Shown piece after piece: positions 9,929-32,280 of a stretch of DNA of 37,138 nt (position 1 is the stretch's first letter; every line of letters starts with the position of its first letter). This stretch comes from Chrysomallon squamiferum (taxonomy: Eukaryota > Mollusca > Gastropoda > Neomphalida > Peltospiridae). A model generated the notes under the pieces. That model was not told where the DNA came from. It searched no databases and worked only from the letters and a program-made list of their open reading frames with translations. The stretch spans positions 4,361,543-4,398,680 of the forward strand of contig CM022676.1 in NCBI GenBank assembly GCA_012295275.1, given 5' to 3'. The translations under genes were made by a program, and so were the position numbers.

Positions 9929-10940
9929 GTATATGTGTTTTATATATCTATATATACATACATATACATATATATACATACACCCTTATTGTGAAATATA
10001 TTCACACATTCTTATAAACGTACATAAATACACTCGGACATGAACAAAAAAAAAAAAAAAAGAAAAGTAAATAAAAGAACGTATGTCTAACGAAATGACA
10101 GAAGATCGGTTAACCGAATTTTGGGTAAGGAGTTAGAACAGGAAAACAGTCAAGGCAGATAATTATATATAGGTAGATAGATAGGTATACACATACATAG
10201 GTATATTATACATACGCACAGACATATATATACACATATATACAAACAAAGATACATACATTCATACGTACATAATATATAATAATATGACAGTACACTA
10301 CACAACGTAACGTAACGACGTGTAACATAATGTAATACAATATAAAAATATGTAACAAAGCAAACTTAATAATAATAACAAAACCACAACAATAATAACT
10401 CACACACACACGCACCTTCACACACACACACCTACACACATACACACACTCCTACACACCCCTACACACATACAGACACAGACACACACACACACATATT
10501 CCATTATAAACCGAACACAATACAAAGAGTATGCTACTCAATGACTTGACAGAAAGAGTATCATGTGTTTTGCGTTAAATCTTTTGTTCGACTTTTTCCA
10601 TCCATGACTAGTTTTAAACAGAGTGGTAGAGTCACAACATACCAAAATAAAACTGACCAAGTCTTCTCATAAAGTAATAAACAAACCTTGGCAAACATCC
10701 ATGTTGCCTAGGTTACGCCACAATTCCAAATGGCCGCCCTTTATCTATGCACCAAAGATTTCTAATTACAAAAAATGCACACGCACACTTATTTACACAC
10801 ATACACACATACACACACACACATATATATAGGTATGTATGTATACACATATACAAGCATACACTGATACCCGAACATGCACATATACCACCTACCTGCC
10901 TACGCTCATAAATATTATATACATACAACATATGTACATG

Positions 10941-10995
<55 letters not shown>

Positions 10996-11342
10996 AACAT
11001 TAAATATATGTGTGCGTGCATTTATGTTTGTGTATCTATGTATACATGTGTAAACACAGACATACACACACACACATATATATATATATGTAAACACACA
11101 CATATACACACATTCATACATATATACATATAGAGATATATACATACATATATACGTACTTAACAACATGTATATATTTACATATATGTATAAATGCAAA
11201 TATCGAAATACATACGCCTGTTAGGATAAAATACCTTCACACATACTTATAAATGTACGTAAATACAAAAAAAAAGTTAAATAAACTAAAACCAAAATAT
11301 AAATAAATACAAAAAAATAAATGAAAATAAAAAGAAAACGAA
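8835..11342. repeat. Intergenic repeat array of unit alpha (three copies of the GGCCGCCC-core repeat)
   Basis: Contains three plus-oriented copies of the 250-bp intergenic repeat (about 8835-9110, 9490-9770, 10510-10800), each carrying AAAATGGCCGCCCTTT and followed by (CA)n and (TA)n tracts, plus one TAACGT-type repeat (10270-10400). TA/CA dinucleotide runs are prominent at 9848-9930 and 10940-10992. No gene is seen; the IYIY/TYIH/VCVC frames are simple repeats. Confidence 0.75.
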
Positions 11343-11656
11343 GAAGAAGAAATAACCTACTAAGAAGAATTAACTATTCAAAATACAACTCTGTATGTTA
11401 TATCTCAGGCTGCATTAGTTATTTTTTCTGATTCAGTCGAGTGGATTTAGTTTATTAATAAATATGCAGAGCCAATGAGACTTTCGGTCACGTTTTGTCT
11501 GACACAGGAAGTAAACGTCATAAGTTACCAGAATAAAGTACAACAAGAAGGCGTCGAAAACAGCTTTTATCTTGAGCGCAGTAAAATCGAGAAAGCAGTC
11601 AAGAAAAGAAAGTAACTATATTTTTATTAACGGCAGTTAAAACTAAAACACTGGAA
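11343..11656 (+). promoter_or_regulatory. Promoter-like region upstream of orphan signal exon 1
   Basis: Homologous to 14480-14788 and, on the minus strand, to 25-345. CCAAT at 11472-11476 follows TTTATTAATAAATATGCAGA. The region is intact and close to its paralogues, so promoter activity may persist although no Ig exon follows directly. Confidence 0.55.
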
Positions 11657-11714
11657 ATGAGTTGTAAGATATTCTGTGTGTTCGTGTTGCTGGGATCTGT
11701 AATTTACGTACAAG
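11657..11714 (+). CDS. Orphan signal-peptide exon 1
   Basis: Encodes MSCKIFCVFVLLGSVIYVQ plus one base, with an intact ATG and donor GTATGT. Only about 180 bp of intron 1 follow before the sequence jumps (about 11895-11905) to the 3' flank of a gene, so V to tail exons were deleted. The next compatible phase-1 V acceptor downstream on this strand is 19673/19674, about 8 kb away. It could be an alternative first exon of gene 2 or a relic. Confidence 0.75.
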
Positions 11715-11904
11715 GTATGTATTTTATATTCGTCCCAAATGACAGGCTTCTCGTATAGAATAGTCTAGCATAAACAACAGAAGACACGGTTGAGCGCGTT
11801 TACTAATTACCTGCCGTTTACCTTGAATAATACATGTAATAAATTATGGAATAGTCTGATACAATTAAATGCAGAACACAGAACAGAATTATATATTACC
11901 ATTC

Positions 11905-13075
11905 ATTACCATTTTGTGAATTGTGACTCTAACTATGAGAAAACTTCGGGAGATTTATGACGTAAAACTAAAATATTTACACACGTATACATAAACAAAA
12001 ACAAAACATTTGATGGGTCTCAGTAACACTGGTATCATTCGCATGTTTCATCTTTTAATTTTTTACATTTCCTTCCTATGTAAAATCCTTAACGTCATGA
12101 AAGTCTTTATTTTCTTGTATAACAGTAACATGAGAAATGAAATTCCTGGCTGACAATGTCAGATTTCTTTTATACTAACAAGTTTTCTTTCCACGGCTTG
12201 GTAAACCATATCTATCCAAGCTGTTCTCTTTTTTTGTGATAATTGTGAGCTATTCATATTTTTATTGTCTATTTACATTGAGTGAAGTAAAATTCTATGT
12301 GATAATTTTGTAAAAGTTTGACGAGGTTTTCGGGAGTACGAATCTTTTTTTTTTCTTTTTCTTTTTTTGATATTGTAATAATCGGCTTGGACTAGATTTA
12401 ATTTTTTTTTTTTTTTTTTTTGAACTATGTTTCTGCGTCTGCATGTTTCCTGTTAAATGTCTTTCTCTGTACTGTTAGATTTTATGGGGAATTTTTGCTT
12501 ATGTAACACAGACCGAAATGAGAGAAAATGGGCTGAAGGAACTGTGAGCAAGCATTTAGAACGGGAAACAGGACAAGGGACGTAATGAAGGGAACTAATA
12601 TAACTACTAAACTAGTGTGTACCATTTTTCTGCTCATTATGCTGTCTTTCTTTATCATATAGCTGGTTTGTTTCTGTGTTCGTGATCAGAAAGATATTTT
12701 TCGTTGTCATAATAAATACATTTTCCAGTTCTCTGCTATATTTTACTCTTTCCCTTCGTACACAATAACAAAGTATTGTTTCTCTTTGTCTTTCAAACGT
12801 GTTTTTCTCTTTGTGTGTCTTTGTTTATAAAAAGGTTTCTCCATCGATTTTTGTATTTCCACCATTCTGATTGTACACACCTCTCTTTTCTTTTCTGTTA
12901 TTCTCTATTTATCTGTTACTCTGTCTGATTGTTCTTTCTTTCTTTACTTCACTGTATGCACACATCCATCCATCTTTCTACCCAATCATTGTCTCTGAGT
13001 ATATAATTCCGTATATAAGAACGTATATATCTAGGTATGCACATACGTAGGTATAGTATACCTACCGAAAAACAG

Positions 13076-13125
<50 letters not shown>

Positions 13126-13758
13126 ATACACACACACAGAGAGAAACACACACACAAATGAAAGAGTATGCTATTCAATGACTTGACAGAAAGAGTATCA
13201 TGTGTTTTGCATTAAATCTTTTGTTCGACTTTTTGCACCCATGGCTGGTTTTAAACAGTGTGGTAGAGTCCCAACATATCAAAATAAAACTGACGAAGTT
13301 TTCTCATAAAGTAAGAAACAAACCTTGGCAAACATCCATGTTGCCTAGGTTACGCCACAATTCAAAATGGCCGCCCTTTATTTATCCAGCAACGATTTCT
13401 AATTACAAAAAACGCACATGCACACTTACTTACACACAGACACATACATATATATAGGTATGTATGTATACACATATACAAGCATACACTGATACCCGAA
13501 CATGCACATATACCACCTACCTGCCTGTATGTATGTATATATAGATATACGTAGACACATACATAGGTATAGTATACATACATATGTATATACACACACA
13601 CACAGAGATACATACATACGTACATAATATATCACAATATGACAGTGCACTACTCAACGTAACGTAACGCAATGTAACATAATGTAACACGTTATAGAAA
13701 TATCCAATAAAGCAAGCATAATAATAATAGCAAAAACAACAACAATATTAACATACAG

Positions 13759-13820
<62 letters not shown>

Positions 13821-14479
13821 ATATTTCAGTATAAACCGAACACAATAGAAAGAGTAGGTTACACTATGGCGTGACAAAATAAAGAATATCATCTGTTTTG
13901 AGATTAATTTGCGGTCGTCTTTTTCCATCCATGACTGGTTTTGAACAGAGTGGTAGAGTCACAACATACCAGAGTAAAACTGTCAAAGTCATGTCGTGAC
14001 GTAAGAAACAAAACTTGGCAAACATCCATGTTGTATATGTCACGCGACAATGGCCGCCCTTTATCTCTACAGCAAAGATTTCTAATTATCAGAAATGCAC
14101 ACGCACACTTACTTACACGCACCCACACAGACACATATACAATCACACGTTGATACCCGAATATTGACATACACACATATATCACCTATCTGCCTACGCT
14201 CATAAATATTATATACATGCATATATGAATATACATACATACATATATATGTGTGTATATGTATATATTTGTGTATGTATCCATATATATGTAAAGACAC
14301 ATATATACACACATATGCAAATATGGAAATGCTTACACCTGTAAGGTAAAATACCTTCAAACATACGTATCAACGTACATAAATACACGTGCACATCAAT
14401 AATAAAATTAAAAAATAATAATAAAAAATTAAAAAATTAATAAAAGAAAATTAAAAGAAAATAAAAGAAAAACAAAACG
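11905..14479. repeat. Segmental repeat unit beta: gene 3'-flank plus intergenic array
   Basis: Tandem copy of unit alpha, shorter (about 3.1 kb with its promoter), with two GGCCGCCC-core repeats (13155-13440, 13840-14120), one TAACGT-type repeat (13630-13750), poly-T at 12402-12420 and (CA)n at 13085-13120 and 13760-13815. No exon is seen. It shares the deletion junction with unit gamma, so the gene-body deletion came before the last duplication. Confidence 0.75.
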
Positions 14480-14788
14480 AAGAAGAAGAAAAAACATTCT
14501 AAGCAGAATTAACTATTCAAAATTCAACGCAGTGTGACAGATTGCATTGTGTATTTTTTCTGATTCAATCGAGTGGATTTAGTTTATTAATAAATAAGCA
14601 GAGCCAATGAGACTTTTGGTCACGTTTTGTCTGACACACGAAGTAAACTTCATAAGTTACCAGAATAAAGTACAACAAGAAGGCGTCGAAAACAGCTTTT
14701 ATCTTGAGAGCAGTAAAATCGAGAAAGCAGTCAAGAAAAGAAAGTAACTATATTTTTATTAACGGCAGTTAAAACTAAAACACTGGAA
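14480..14788 (+). promoter_or_regulatory. Promoter-like region upstream of orphan signal exon 2
   Basis: Nearly identical to 11343-11656, with CCAAT at 14604-14608 (TAAATAAGCAGAGCCAATGA). It is the closest intact promoter/signal unit upstream of gene 2. Confidence 0.55.
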
Positions 14789-14846
14789 ATGAGTTGTAAG
14801 ATATTCTGTGTGTTCGTGTTGCTGGGATGTGTAATTTACGTACAAG
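14789..14846 (+). CDS. Orphan signal-peptide exon 2, candidate first exon of gene 2
   Basis: Encodes MSCKIFCVFVLLGCVIYVQ plus one base, with donor GTATGT. As with 11657-11714, about 180 bp of intron 1 is followed by gene 3'-flank (junction near 15030). Splicing to the acceptor at 19673 would give an intron of about 4.8 kb and put the gene 2 exons in frame, giving a 435-residue protein. Confidence 0.75.
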
Positions 14847-15032
14847 GTATGTATTTTATATTCGTCCCAAATGACAGGCTTCTGGTATAGAAAAGTCTAG
14901 CATAAACAAGAGAAGACACGGTTGAGCGCGTTTACTAATTACCTGCCGTTTACCTTGAATAATACATGTAATAAATTATGGAATAGTCTGATACAATTAA
15001 ATGCAGAACACAGAAGATAATTATGTATTACC

Positions 15033-19002
<3,970 letters not shown>

Positions 19003-19673
19003 TACCTTGAATAATACCTGTAATAAATTATGGAATAGTGTGATACAACTAAATACAGAAAATAGAACAAACTTATATAAAATCAGATTTATTCACAGAT
19101 TTATTTGTAGATTTATTAATTACATTCACCAGATTATAATTAGGCTCTCCCTTTTGCTTGTATGAACAGACTGGAGTATACCATTAAATCAGTGAGGGGT
19201 GTACAAGATACATGACCGAATAAATAGTTTTGTCTGTCAAGTGGCGTTTCTGCATTATAGGCTGTCAGTCTGTCTTTTGAGACGCAACCATTTTATTTGT
19301 ATCTGAGTTCAATTAATTTAGAAACTATGAAAACTTGACTGAGTCGAAGTTATGTTTCGTTGACTAATGTGGAAAAATATATATGCGTAATTGTGTGATT
19401 TGAATTTTTGAAATATATCTTTATTAAAACATGAGACAATAACAAACCATAATATAACATAACATAACAACATGGCGGTCCATAACAGAGAGTAACGTAA
19501 CGTAACGTAATGTAACATAATTATGGAATAATGTATATAAGAAACAACAACAAAAAAACAACTAAAAAACAACGAAAATAACAGAAAAAAGAAAATAACA
19601 CCAAAAAGAATGTAATTATAAAAAAATGTATTTAATTTTATTTGAATTGTTCTTTTATTATTTTAAAATTTAG
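19003..19673 (+). other. Intron 1 remnant of gene 2, conserved intronic block
   Basis: Matches intron 1 of gene 3 (23820-24513) and of minus gene E (33614-34340 in reverse). The shared block includes AGACTGGAGTATACCATTAA, GGGGTGTACAAGATA, GAAGTTATGTTTCGTTGACT and a TAACATAACATAAC stretch. It ends in the acceptor TTTAG of gene 2 exon V1. No coding sequence is seen. Confidence 0.65.
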
Positions 19674-22558
<2,885 letters not shown>

Positions 22559-22952
22559 AGTATTTCTTTATATCTTTGTTTGTTTGATTCCTTCTTTCTT
22601 TCTCTATTTCTTTTTAATTGATTCTTTTTATTTTATTTTCTATTCTTTATTTATTTATTCATTCATTCAATTGATCGTTCGTTCATTTATTCATACTTTC
22701 ATACTAGTATATGTTTGTTCTTTGTATGTTTATTTGTTTTATTATGTATTTTAATTACACTTACGCATGGATAAAAGGGAGATAAATCAAGACTACTTTA
22801 CACAACTACATTACACTGAGTAATCAAACCTGTCTTCTTGACTAACTGTCTAGTTCAGCCACCTGATAAATACTAATTCCATTTATGTTTCTCATACAGC
22901 TTAACTAAATATATGTGTATGTATGTTTTCATACATACATTCACACGTACAT

Positions 22953-22996
<44 letters not shown>

Positions 22997-23048
22997 GTAT
23001 ATATGTATGCATCTATGTATGGAGACACAGATACAAACATACATACAT

Positions 23049-23092
<44 letters not shown>

Positions 23093-23402
23093 TATATACA
23101 TACATATATACTGAACTACATGTCTATATATATGTGTATAAATGCAAATATGGAAATACATACACCCGTATTGTAAAATATCTTCACACATACTTATAAA
23201 CGTACATAAATACATTCGGACATGAATAAAAAGAAAAAAAGAAAGAAAAGTAAATAAAAGAACGTATGTCTAACGAAATGACAGAACATCGGTTAACCGA
23301 ATTTTGGGTAAGGAGTTAGAACAGGAAAACAGTCAAGGCAGATAATTATATATAGGTAGATAGATACGTATACACATACATAGGTATATTATACATACAC
23401 GC

Positions 23403-23449
<47 letters not shown>

Positions 23450-23700
23450 AACACACACACATACATTCATACGAACATAATATATAATAATATGACAGTA
23501 CACTACACAACGTAACGTAACGACGTGTAACATAATGTAATACAATATAAAAATATGTAACAAAGCAAGCATAATAATAATAACAAAACCACAACAATAA
23601 TAACACACACACACAGCAACACACACACCTACACACATACACACACACCTACACACACCTACACATATACACATACACACACACACACATATTCCAGTAT
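22559..23700. repeat. Downstream of gene 2: deleted tail region, then intergenic repeats
   Basis: 22559-22870 aligns with the gene 3 intron after the TM exon. At CACCTGATA/AATACTAATTCC (near 22862-22875) it jumps to sequence equal to 28466 of gene 3, which removes the segment carrying the tail exons. TA/CA and (AT)n microsatellites follow (22960-23100, 23405-23442), then a TAACGT-type repeat (23490-23610) and (CA)n. No exon is seen. Confidence 0.65.
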
Positions 23701-24513
23701 AAACCGAACACAATAGAAAGAGTATGCTACTCTATGACTTGACAGAAAGAGTATCATGTGTTTTGCGTTAAATCTTTTGTTCGACTTTTTCCATCCATGG
23801 CTGGTTTTAAACAGACGTCTCATAAAGTATAGTATAGCATAAACAACAGAAGACACGGTTGAGCGCATTTACTAATTACCCGCCGTTTACCTTGAATAAT
23901 ACATGTAATAAATTATGGAATAGTCTGGTACAACTAAATACAGAACTCAATACAAAATTATATAAAATTATATTTATTTATACATTTATTTGTAGATTTA
24001 TTAATTGCATTTGCCAGATAGGAAATAGGCTCTCGTTGTTGCTTGAATGAACAGACTGGAGCATACCATTAAAGCAGTCAGGGGTGTACAAGATAAATGA
24101 CCCAATAAAGAGTTTTGTCTATGAAATGGCGTGGCTACATTATAGGCTGTATCTCTGTGTTTTGAAAGGGAACCATTTTTCTGTATCTGCGTTCAATTAA
24201 TTTACAAGCTGTGAAATCTAAATTGAGTCGAAGTTATGTTTCGTTGACTAATGTAAAAAATAGATGCGTAATTGTGTGATTTGAATTTTTCAAACATATC
24301 TGTATTAAAACATGGGACAACAACATAACAACATGACGCTCCATAACAAAGTGAAAAGTAACGTGACGTAATGTAACATAATTATGGAATAAACTATAAA
24401 TAAATAATAAATAAATAAATTAATGAAAATAACACAGAACTTAACAAGAATGCAATTATAAATAATGAATTTAATGTTATTTGAATTTTTGTTTTTATTA
24501 TTTTAAATTTTAG
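23701..24513 (+). other. Truncated GGCCGCCC-core repeat fused to intron 1 of gene 3 (promoter and signal exon lost)
   Basis: The intergenic repeat begins at 23701 but breaks off after GGTTTTAAACAG (about 23814). The next bases, ACGTCTCATAAAGTATAG, are intron-1 sequence that in gene E lies about 35 bp after the signal exon. Everything between, including the GGCCGCCC core, promoter and signal exon, is deleted. Intron 1 then runs to the V acceptor at 24513. Confidence 0.65.
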
Positions 24514-27742
<3,229 letters not shown>

Positions 27743-28914
27743 TTACATGGTGGTAAGTGAACTGATATTAATAAATGCTAAGGAAGAAAACGAGTATAGT
27801 TTGTTAACTTTACGCTTATTCAGACAATTTCACGACTAGAAATCCCTATAAACATACACAAATACATAATACATACATATATATATATACATACACACAT
27901 ATACATATTTATATATATATATATATACACACATATACATATTTATATATATATATATATATCTGTATATACATAGAGAGATTTTGAGAAAGAACAGATT
28001 CTAAATATGTTTGAAATAGTTTGAAATAGTTTTATAAATGTCCTTGTCTAGAAGGATCTTTGTTTGAAATTTTAAAATTTTACTAGATTTTGAAAAGAGA
28101 CACTTTGTAAATGATTTTGAAATAGCTGTAAAATATAAAATACACAGACACACATTAGCACGATTATTGTTTTGTCCGCTGATCTTACATATGACGTCTC
28201 AATACCTGATGGTAAGAGAACTGATATTAATTAATGATAAAGAAGAAAACGAGTATTATTTATGAATCATACGCTTATTCAGACACTTTCGCTAAAAAGA
28301 AACAAGATAGATAGATAGATAGATGGATAGATAGATATTTCTTTTCCGGTGATTAATCGTACATACATAAGTTGACAATCCCTTATGCGAAAAGTTTCGG
28401 AATTTTCGCAATGCTTCGATTTTAGATTTGATGAGTTAGCCTTATATTACAAACTTTTTAAATACTAATTCCATTCATGTTTCATATACAGCTTTACTAA
28501 ATGGTTATTTTAAGTTAAAACTGTGTTTGTGTGTTTATATATATATATATGTACATACACACACGTCAGCACGATTTTTGTTTTCTCCACATCTCACAAG
28601 TTTTATACAAACGAAAATTTTATTGCATGTTTCAGATAATCAGACTGCGTCAGCGGCTGTACAACAAGATACAGAGATGTGACAAAGTTTGAAAATAAAC
28701 GAAACTGTTGTTCGTGAATGACAAAGAAGAAAACAAGTTCTATTTGTTAATCATACACTTCTTAAAACTGTTTTATGAATACTAACAGGATATTAAATTG
28801 TTAAAAGTTTTGTTTACTAAAATACAAAGACTTGAGTTTGTACAATGACACCAGATTTGAACTGTGTAAATAGCTACCTGTGAGAAATGTTATAAATATT
28901 TTAACGAGTTGCTA
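27743..28914 (+). other. 3' region of gene 3 with duplicated, decayed tail segment and old last exon
   Basis: 27743-27840 (donor GTAAGT, AACTGATATTAAT, CGAGTATAG) is repeated at 28210-28300. The second copy keeps only the end of a tail exon (TTACATATGACGTC then TCAATACCTGATG and GTAAGA, 28186-28212) with its 5' part deleted. The old final exon is at 28636-28682 (DNQTASAAVQQDTEM-TGA), followed by AATAAA near 28695; it would now be 3'UTR. GATA run at 28306-28340. Confidence 0.55.
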
Positions 28915-30775
28915 ATCGCGAATTTTTAATCATACATTACCATTGTCTGAGATGTTACTCTAACTATGTGAAAACTTCGGGAGATTTATGACGTAAAATT
29001 AAAATATTTACCCACGTATACATTAACAAAAAAGAAACATTTGATCAATCTCAGTAACACTGGTCTCATTCATACATCTTTCCCCTTTTAATTTTATATA
29101 TTTCCTCAGATGTAAGATCCTTGACGTCATGAAAGTCTTTATTTTCTTGTATAACAGTAACATGAGAAATGAAATTCCTGGCTGACAATGGCAGAATAAA
29201 ACTATATTTACAGGTTTTTTTTTATACTAACAACAGTTTGCTTTCCACGACTTCGTAAACTTTATCTGTCAAAGCTGTTCCCTTTTTTGTGATACTTGTG
29301 AGTTTTTCATATTTTTATTCTCTATTTTCATTGAGTAAAGCATAATTCTATGTGATGATTTTGTAAAAGTTAGACGAGTTTTCGGGAGTACGAATCGATT
29401 TTGTTTGATTTTTGTTGTTTGTTTTGTTTTTTATGTTGAAATAAACGGCTTGGATTGGATTTGAAAAGCTTTTGGTTTTTTTAAACAATGTTTCTGTGTG
29501 TCCATGTTTCCTTTTAAAGAGGACAAGGGACGTAATGAAGGGAACTGCTAAACTAGTGTGTACTATTTTTCTGCTATTTTTCGATGACATAATCAATACA
29601 TGTTCCAGTTCTCTGCTGTATTTTATTCTTTCCCTTCGTGCACAATAAGTAAACTAATGTTTCTCTTTGTCTTTCAAATGTGTTCGTCATTTTGTGTGTC
29701 TTTGTTCATAACACGATTTCTCCATCGATTTTTTTATTTCCACCATTCTGATTTTACACACCTCTCTTTTCTTTTCTATTATTCTCTATTTACCTGTTAC
29801 TCTGTCTGATTATTCTTTCTTTCTTTATTTCACTGTATCCACACATCCATCCATCTGTCTACCCAATCACTGTCTCTGAATATATAATTACGTATGTAAG
29901 AACGTATGAGTGAGGAAACGACAGAACATGAGCTAAACGTATTGTGGGCAAGTAGTTAGAACAGGAAAACAGAAAAGGGAGATCATAAAGGGAAGTTACG
30001 TAACTACTAAACGTATGTGTGTGTAAGTGTGTGTATATATGTATATATAGATATACGTAGAGATATACATAGGTATAGTATACATACACACATATATTTA
30101 TATATACACACACACACACACAGATACATTCATAGTTACATATATATCATGACAGTACACTACACAGCGTAACGCAACGCAAAGGTAACATAATGTAATA
30201 TAGTATAAAATATGTAATAAAGCAAGCATAATAATAATAACAAAATAACACCAATGACAACAGACACACACACACGCATACACACACACACACACACACG
30301 CACACATTGCAGTATAAACCGAACACAATACAAAGAGTATGCTACACTATGGCGTGACAAAATAAAGAATATCATGTGTTTTCGGTTTAATTTTTGTTCG
30401 TCTTTTTCCATCCATGACTGGTTTTAAACAGAGTGGTAGAGTTACAACATACCAGAGTAAAACTGACCAAGTCATGTCATGACGTAAGAAACAAAACTTG
30501 GCAAATATCCATGTTGTCTAGGTCACGCGACAATTCAAAATGGCCGCCGTTTGTCAATGCAGCAAAGATTTGTATTGATTAAAAATGCACACGAACACTT
30601 ACTTATATTCACACAGACACACGCGCAGATATAAAAGCATACATTGACACCCAAACATATACCACCTACCTACATATTTTCGTATATATATATCTATATT
30701 TTTTATATTTAAACATTATATATATATATATACACATATAGATATATGTGTGTGTTTCTGTGCGCGTGTATGTTT

Positions 30776-30814
<39 letters not shown>

Positions 30815-31109
30815 TAAACAAATTTATGTATGAATGTATGTATGGAAATACACACATATACACACATGCATACATATATACAGATACAGATATATTCATA
30901 CATACATATATACTTAACTACGTCTATATATATGTGTATAAATGCAAATATGGAAATACATACACCTGTATCGTAAAATATCTTCACACATACTTATAGA
31001 GGTACATAAATACACTCGCACATCAGTAAAGAAAATAATAATAATTAAAAAAAAATTATGTAAAAAATTGAAAAATAAAGAATAAAATATCATAAAAAGG
31101 AAACGAAGA
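28915..31109. repeat. Segmental repeat unit delta: 3' flank and intergenic array after gene 3
   Basis: Same module order as units alpha to gamma, with one GGCCGCCC-core repeat (30315-30620), one TAACGT-type repeat (30145-30260), (CA)n at 30263-30305 and TA runs at 30720-30735 and 30780-30806. No gene is seen. Confidence 0.7.
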
Positions 31110-31262
31110 AGAAGAATTAACAGTCTAAGTAGAATTAACTATTCAAAATACAACGCTGTATGTTATATCTCAGATTGCATTATGTATTTTTCTGATTCAA
31201 TCGAGTGGATTTAGTTTATTAATAAATATGCATAGCCAATGAAACTAGTGTTAATATCGTGT
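31110..31262 (+). promoter_or_regulatory. Truncated plus-strand receptor promoter at an inversion breakpoint
   Basis: Matches the other promoter regions from ATTAACTATTCAAAATACAA through CCAAT (31236-31240) and TAGTGTTAATATCGTGTA. At about 31262 it changes into minus-gene intron sequence that is homologous to 32270 onward. The signal exon that should follow is absent. Confidence 0.6.
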
Positions 31263-31499
31263 ATTTTGTATTGGTATCGTTGCTGTTGTTGTTTGGCAGA
31301 CTATAAGAAAACTGCATAATGTTTAACTTGTATATGGTACAAGCTTACTCTAGTCACAAGAAATCATTTTGAAAATGTAAACTTGTGTGTTAAGTTTCTG
31401 TTCCTTATCGGAAAAAACCGTGAATGAGCCTTGGGGTGTATATGTAAGCTAAACTGAAGATGAGTTACGTACAGACTGGTAAGCTAGTAATATAGTGCT
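31263..31499 (-). other. Intron fragment of minus gene E at the breakpoint
   Basis: Read on the plus strand, it aligns with about 32270-32480 (TTGTTGTTTGGCAGA, TCATTTTGAAAATGTAAACTTG, AAACTGAA.ATGAGTTACGTAC). It is the intron that follows exon B of gene E. No TM exon remains. Confidence 0.55.
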
Positions 31500-31506
31500 C
31501 TCTCTC

Positions 31507-31597
<91 letters not shown>
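31500..31597. repeat. (TC)n microsatellite (GA on the minus strand)
   Basis: Reverse-orientation equivalent of the GA module that follows Ig exons in genes 1 to 3, ending in GAATGG-TTTTTATATAACTATTT (reverse of the TATTCAGAGAGATTC context). Confidence 0.95.
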
Positions 31598-31602
<5 letters not shown>

Positions 31603-31670
31603 GTTTTTATATAACTATTTTATGATCTGTATTCAAAATTAAACTCAAAATAAAATGAATTAAAACTCAC

Positions 31671-31931
31671 ACTTAACGTTAATAATAATTTTCGTATGAG
31701 ATCTTTGGTTCGTATCCGGATTTGAAGCAGTGCATGTGTAGACGCCATCTTGAAATCTCGTGGTATTTTTCAGTGCCAGTAGTCTGTTGTTACTGACAAT
31801 CTGATTGGTCAGTTCCCATCTGTAAACGCATTTGATAAAACAGTCGGCTTTGCATGATAATGTGACGTCACTTCCTTCCTGTACGGTGATGACAGACGAA
31901 GAATTGAGTCGAAGTGAGCTGCCGGGACCAT
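31671..31931 (-). CDS. Gene E exon B, C2-like Ig domain
   Basis: 261 nt on the minus strand, phase 1-1, acceptor TTTTTTACAG, donor GTGAGT. DGPGSSLRLNSSS, SDVTLSCKADCFIKCVYRW, LLALKNTTRFQDGVYTCTA, SNPDTNQRS and KIIINVK. Fully open. The paralogue of 20251-20505. Confidence 0.82.
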
Positions 31932-31944
31932 CTGTAAAAAAACA

Positions 31945-31960
31945 CAACTAATAATAATAA

Positions 31961-32011
<51 letters not shown>

Positions 32012-32280
32012 ATGGTATTTGTTTGTTTCTATTGTATCAACATGACAGTCATCATCATAATCATCTCCATCATTATCAACATTGTGGTCTTCGTCATCAT
32101 GATTATTATTGCTATAGCTTGTGATACTGTTGACATTTTTGTTGTTTTGTTGCTATTATTGTTATTATTACTATTATTATTATTATTGTTATTGTTGTTG
32201 TTGTTATTATTATTATTATGTTTTTTGTTATTGTTTTTGTTATTCTTATTGTTGTTATTGTTATTGGTATCATTGTTCTT
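31945..32280. repeat. (TAAA)n and TTA/TTG-rich intron between exons A and B of gene E
   Basis: AATAAATA run at 31950-32012, then a mixed GTTATT/TTATTA repeat at 32130-32280. The poly-Leu and poly-Tyr frames here are low complexity. Confidence 0.85.
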
